64,000 nucleotides of DNA from Acanthosepion esculentum (Eukaryota > Mollusca > Cephalopoda > Sepiida > Sepiidae): assembly GCA_964036315.1 (NCBI GenBank), contig OZ038487.1, forward strand, positions 49,454,659 through 49,518,658, given 5' to 3'. Below, in pieces: positions 62,499 through 64,000 of this stretch. The notes under the pieces are model-generated. The model made no database searches. It saw nothing but the letters and a program-made list of their open reading frames with translations, and was not told the DNA's origin. Numbering within the stretch: position 1 is the stretch's first letter; every line of letters starts with the position of its first letter. The position numbers and the translations under genes are program-made.

Positions 62499-63335
62499 TC
62501 TGTGATAGTTAAGATCAAAAGTCTGAAATTCAACTTCCATATGACTCTCCTTTGGAAATATCCAAATAAAAATTTTATCAATATTAACCAATATTAAATA
62601 GATGTTCTTAACCAATATTAAATCAACATTCTTCTTCAGTTTCTATTTTTATCATTCTATTTGTTTTTATTTTCAAACCTCTTGCCAAAAATGTATACCA
62701 GTACAGCATACATGTAAGTAACACCTGTCTGAAAACAAACTAATCAACAAAGAATTGTAACAAAATCTATACTTTTCCCTCCTTCGATTTGTGTAGCCAA
62801 AAGCACAGTTGCAGTCACTTCTAAATTATATCTCCTCATTGGCTGGGGCAAGAATTTGGCATTGGATGACTTTAATCTGATGAGCACCTTGTATTGATAG
62901 ATTTCCTGATGAGATCTTCATTAGTCAGTTTGCAATCATTTCCGCCATGTTTGGCAAATCCCACAAGCAAATAACAACTTATAAGACACGTGATTAAGCA
63001 GCATATTTAGATGGGCCAATAGTTTTGTTTTCACTTGCCAGACAAGTAGTACAACCACCACCCAAGCTCTTTTTCTCATCCAGCCAAAATTTGGTGTGGT
63101 CAGACTCTAAAGAGTTCCGTTCAACTGTTTCACTTTTGTTTGCTTGGCTAAGAATGTCTCAACTACTTTTTCATGGAAAAGTCAAATGAAATTAAAATTG
63201 CAAAAGCAGAAGAATATTTTTTAAAAAATGATTTAAAAATAAAATTGCCTCCTATGTATTTTCACAGAAACTATAACAGATAAGGGAGCATGAGAATATC
63301 ATTGATGACTGATACAAGTTTTCAGCGACAAAACA
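62499..63335. other. AT-rich stretch without recognised feature
   Basis: No gene or repeat recognised. Confidence 0.35.
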
Positions 63336-63339
63336 ATAT

Positions 63340-63500
63340 TTCTCCATAGACACTTAAGCAGTGTCAAGTCCAGTCAGTACATAGATCAGGGATCACCAGG
63401 TACTGTAAGCAACCCCTTACAATCTGAAATATGTTTTAGATTTAAATTATCTACACTTGATTGATAAGCTGTAAAAAAACTAAATCAGTGAAATCCATAG
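63340..63500 (+). mobile_element. 5S/tRNA SINE remnant, tRNA part deleted
   Basis: ACTTAAGCAGTGTCAAGTCC and AGTCAGTACATAGATCAGGG are 5S-like. The tRNA-like unit is missing and the sequence passes at once to the tail (CAATCTGAAATATGTTTTAG, ATTGATAAGCTG and an A-run). Confidence 0.5.
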
Positions 63501-64000
63501 TCACCACCATATTCTTCCATTTATAGATTGACAGATATTCAGAGTAACTCAAAACATCTTACACACTGTTGTCATCACTGCTGCATTAATAACTTATTTA
63601 CAGTACTCACATCCTTTATTTGGTCTCTGTTTCTATTCAGCAATTTATCTGTATTTGGAATTCACTGATACAGTTTTGCTTCATATGCACTTTGATGCTA
63701 GATGCCATTTTGTTTGGTTGCTATCTGTAAGAAGAAAAAAGATATGGGTTACTGGTGGGAAGACTTAACCATATTACCAACATCCACCTCTGATATAATA
63801 AAATGAGAGGAATTACATTTGGAGCAACCTTAATAGGTTAAAAAAAATCTTTCTCCCAAAAGTAAAATGAGAGGGGGATAAAAAAATGTTTATGAAAACT
63901 TTTAATTCTCTTTAACTTAGGAGTATGCTTACCTTGTTCGAATTTCTTTGATGATGCACTATTAATTTATGTTGAGTTTTTCTTTCAAGTTTTTTTGCAT
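63501..64000. other. stretch without recognised feature
   Basis: AT-rich DNA with no recognised gene, RNA or repeat. Confidence 0.35.

Overview
This is a repeat-dominated, AT-rich animal window with no host gene that I can support with confidence. Several features suggest a mollusc, most likely a cephalopod: tens of long (TA)n tracts, many Penelope-like elements (PLEs), RTE-type and Jockey/CR1-like LINE ends, mariner/Tc1 copies, and tRNA- and 5S-derived SINEs. One SINE carries a middle block that I recall from cephalopod SINEs. The organism call is inference. No prokaryotic-style operon, CRISPR array or functional RNA gene is present.

Layout. 0-10 kb: four PLE-related blocks set between (TA)n tracts, including a near-complete but broken copy (3.87-6.11 kb) with inverted terminal repeats; Tc1-like and LINE fragments at 2.0-3.4 kb; a complete 541-bp SINE with a 5S + tRNA head and a 13-bp target duplication (6.54-7.08 kb). 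10-17 kb: a TIR-bounded mariner-like copy, tRNA SINEs with a hammerhead-like tail, and LINE debris. 17-22 kb: AT-rich DNA with no identifiable features, then purine-rich minisatellite. 22.9-24.4 kb: the best-preserved PLE (RT end plus GIY-YIG endonuclease). 24.8-37 kb: mariner copies, 5S/tRNA SINEs, LINE fragments, a 50-bp minisatellite and one weak host-exon candidate. 38.3-41.1 kb: LINE fragments around an unclassified element that carries two different ~30-bp tandem arrays. 41.9-46.8 kb: a cluster of (TA)n tracts, foldback elements and hammerhead-like cores. 46.8-56 kb: LINE, SINE and mariner fragments, including a LINE nested in a LINE and a solo LTR inside a minisatellite. 56.2-60 kb: an inverted-repeat element with a hammerhead fold, then a nearly full-length broken RTE LINE. 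61-64 kb: a tRNA-like head plus canonical hammerhead between (TA)n tracts, dimeric SINEs and a hAT-type MITE.

How the parts fit. The unifying signal is a set of short retroelement ends carrying hammerhead ribozyme cores (CUGAUGA or UUGAUGA/UUGAUAA, a short stem II, then GAAA), mostly set against (TA)n tracts. Two of them, at 61072-61112 (- strand) and 56434-56476 (+ strand), fold into complete minimal hammerheads with a one-base-pair stem III, the form known from PLE terminal repeats. One tRNA-headed unit and the foldback hairpins carry the same core, so PLE-like ends appear to have been taken up by small non-autonomous elements. A second cross-family link is a shared 3' tail (near TTAAATAACCCAACGAAGG then TTGATA) found on 5S/tRNA SINEs, dimeric tRNA SINEs and the minisatellite-bearing element. 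All alignments were made by eye; boundaries are approximate unless a target-site duplication or terminal repeat is stated.
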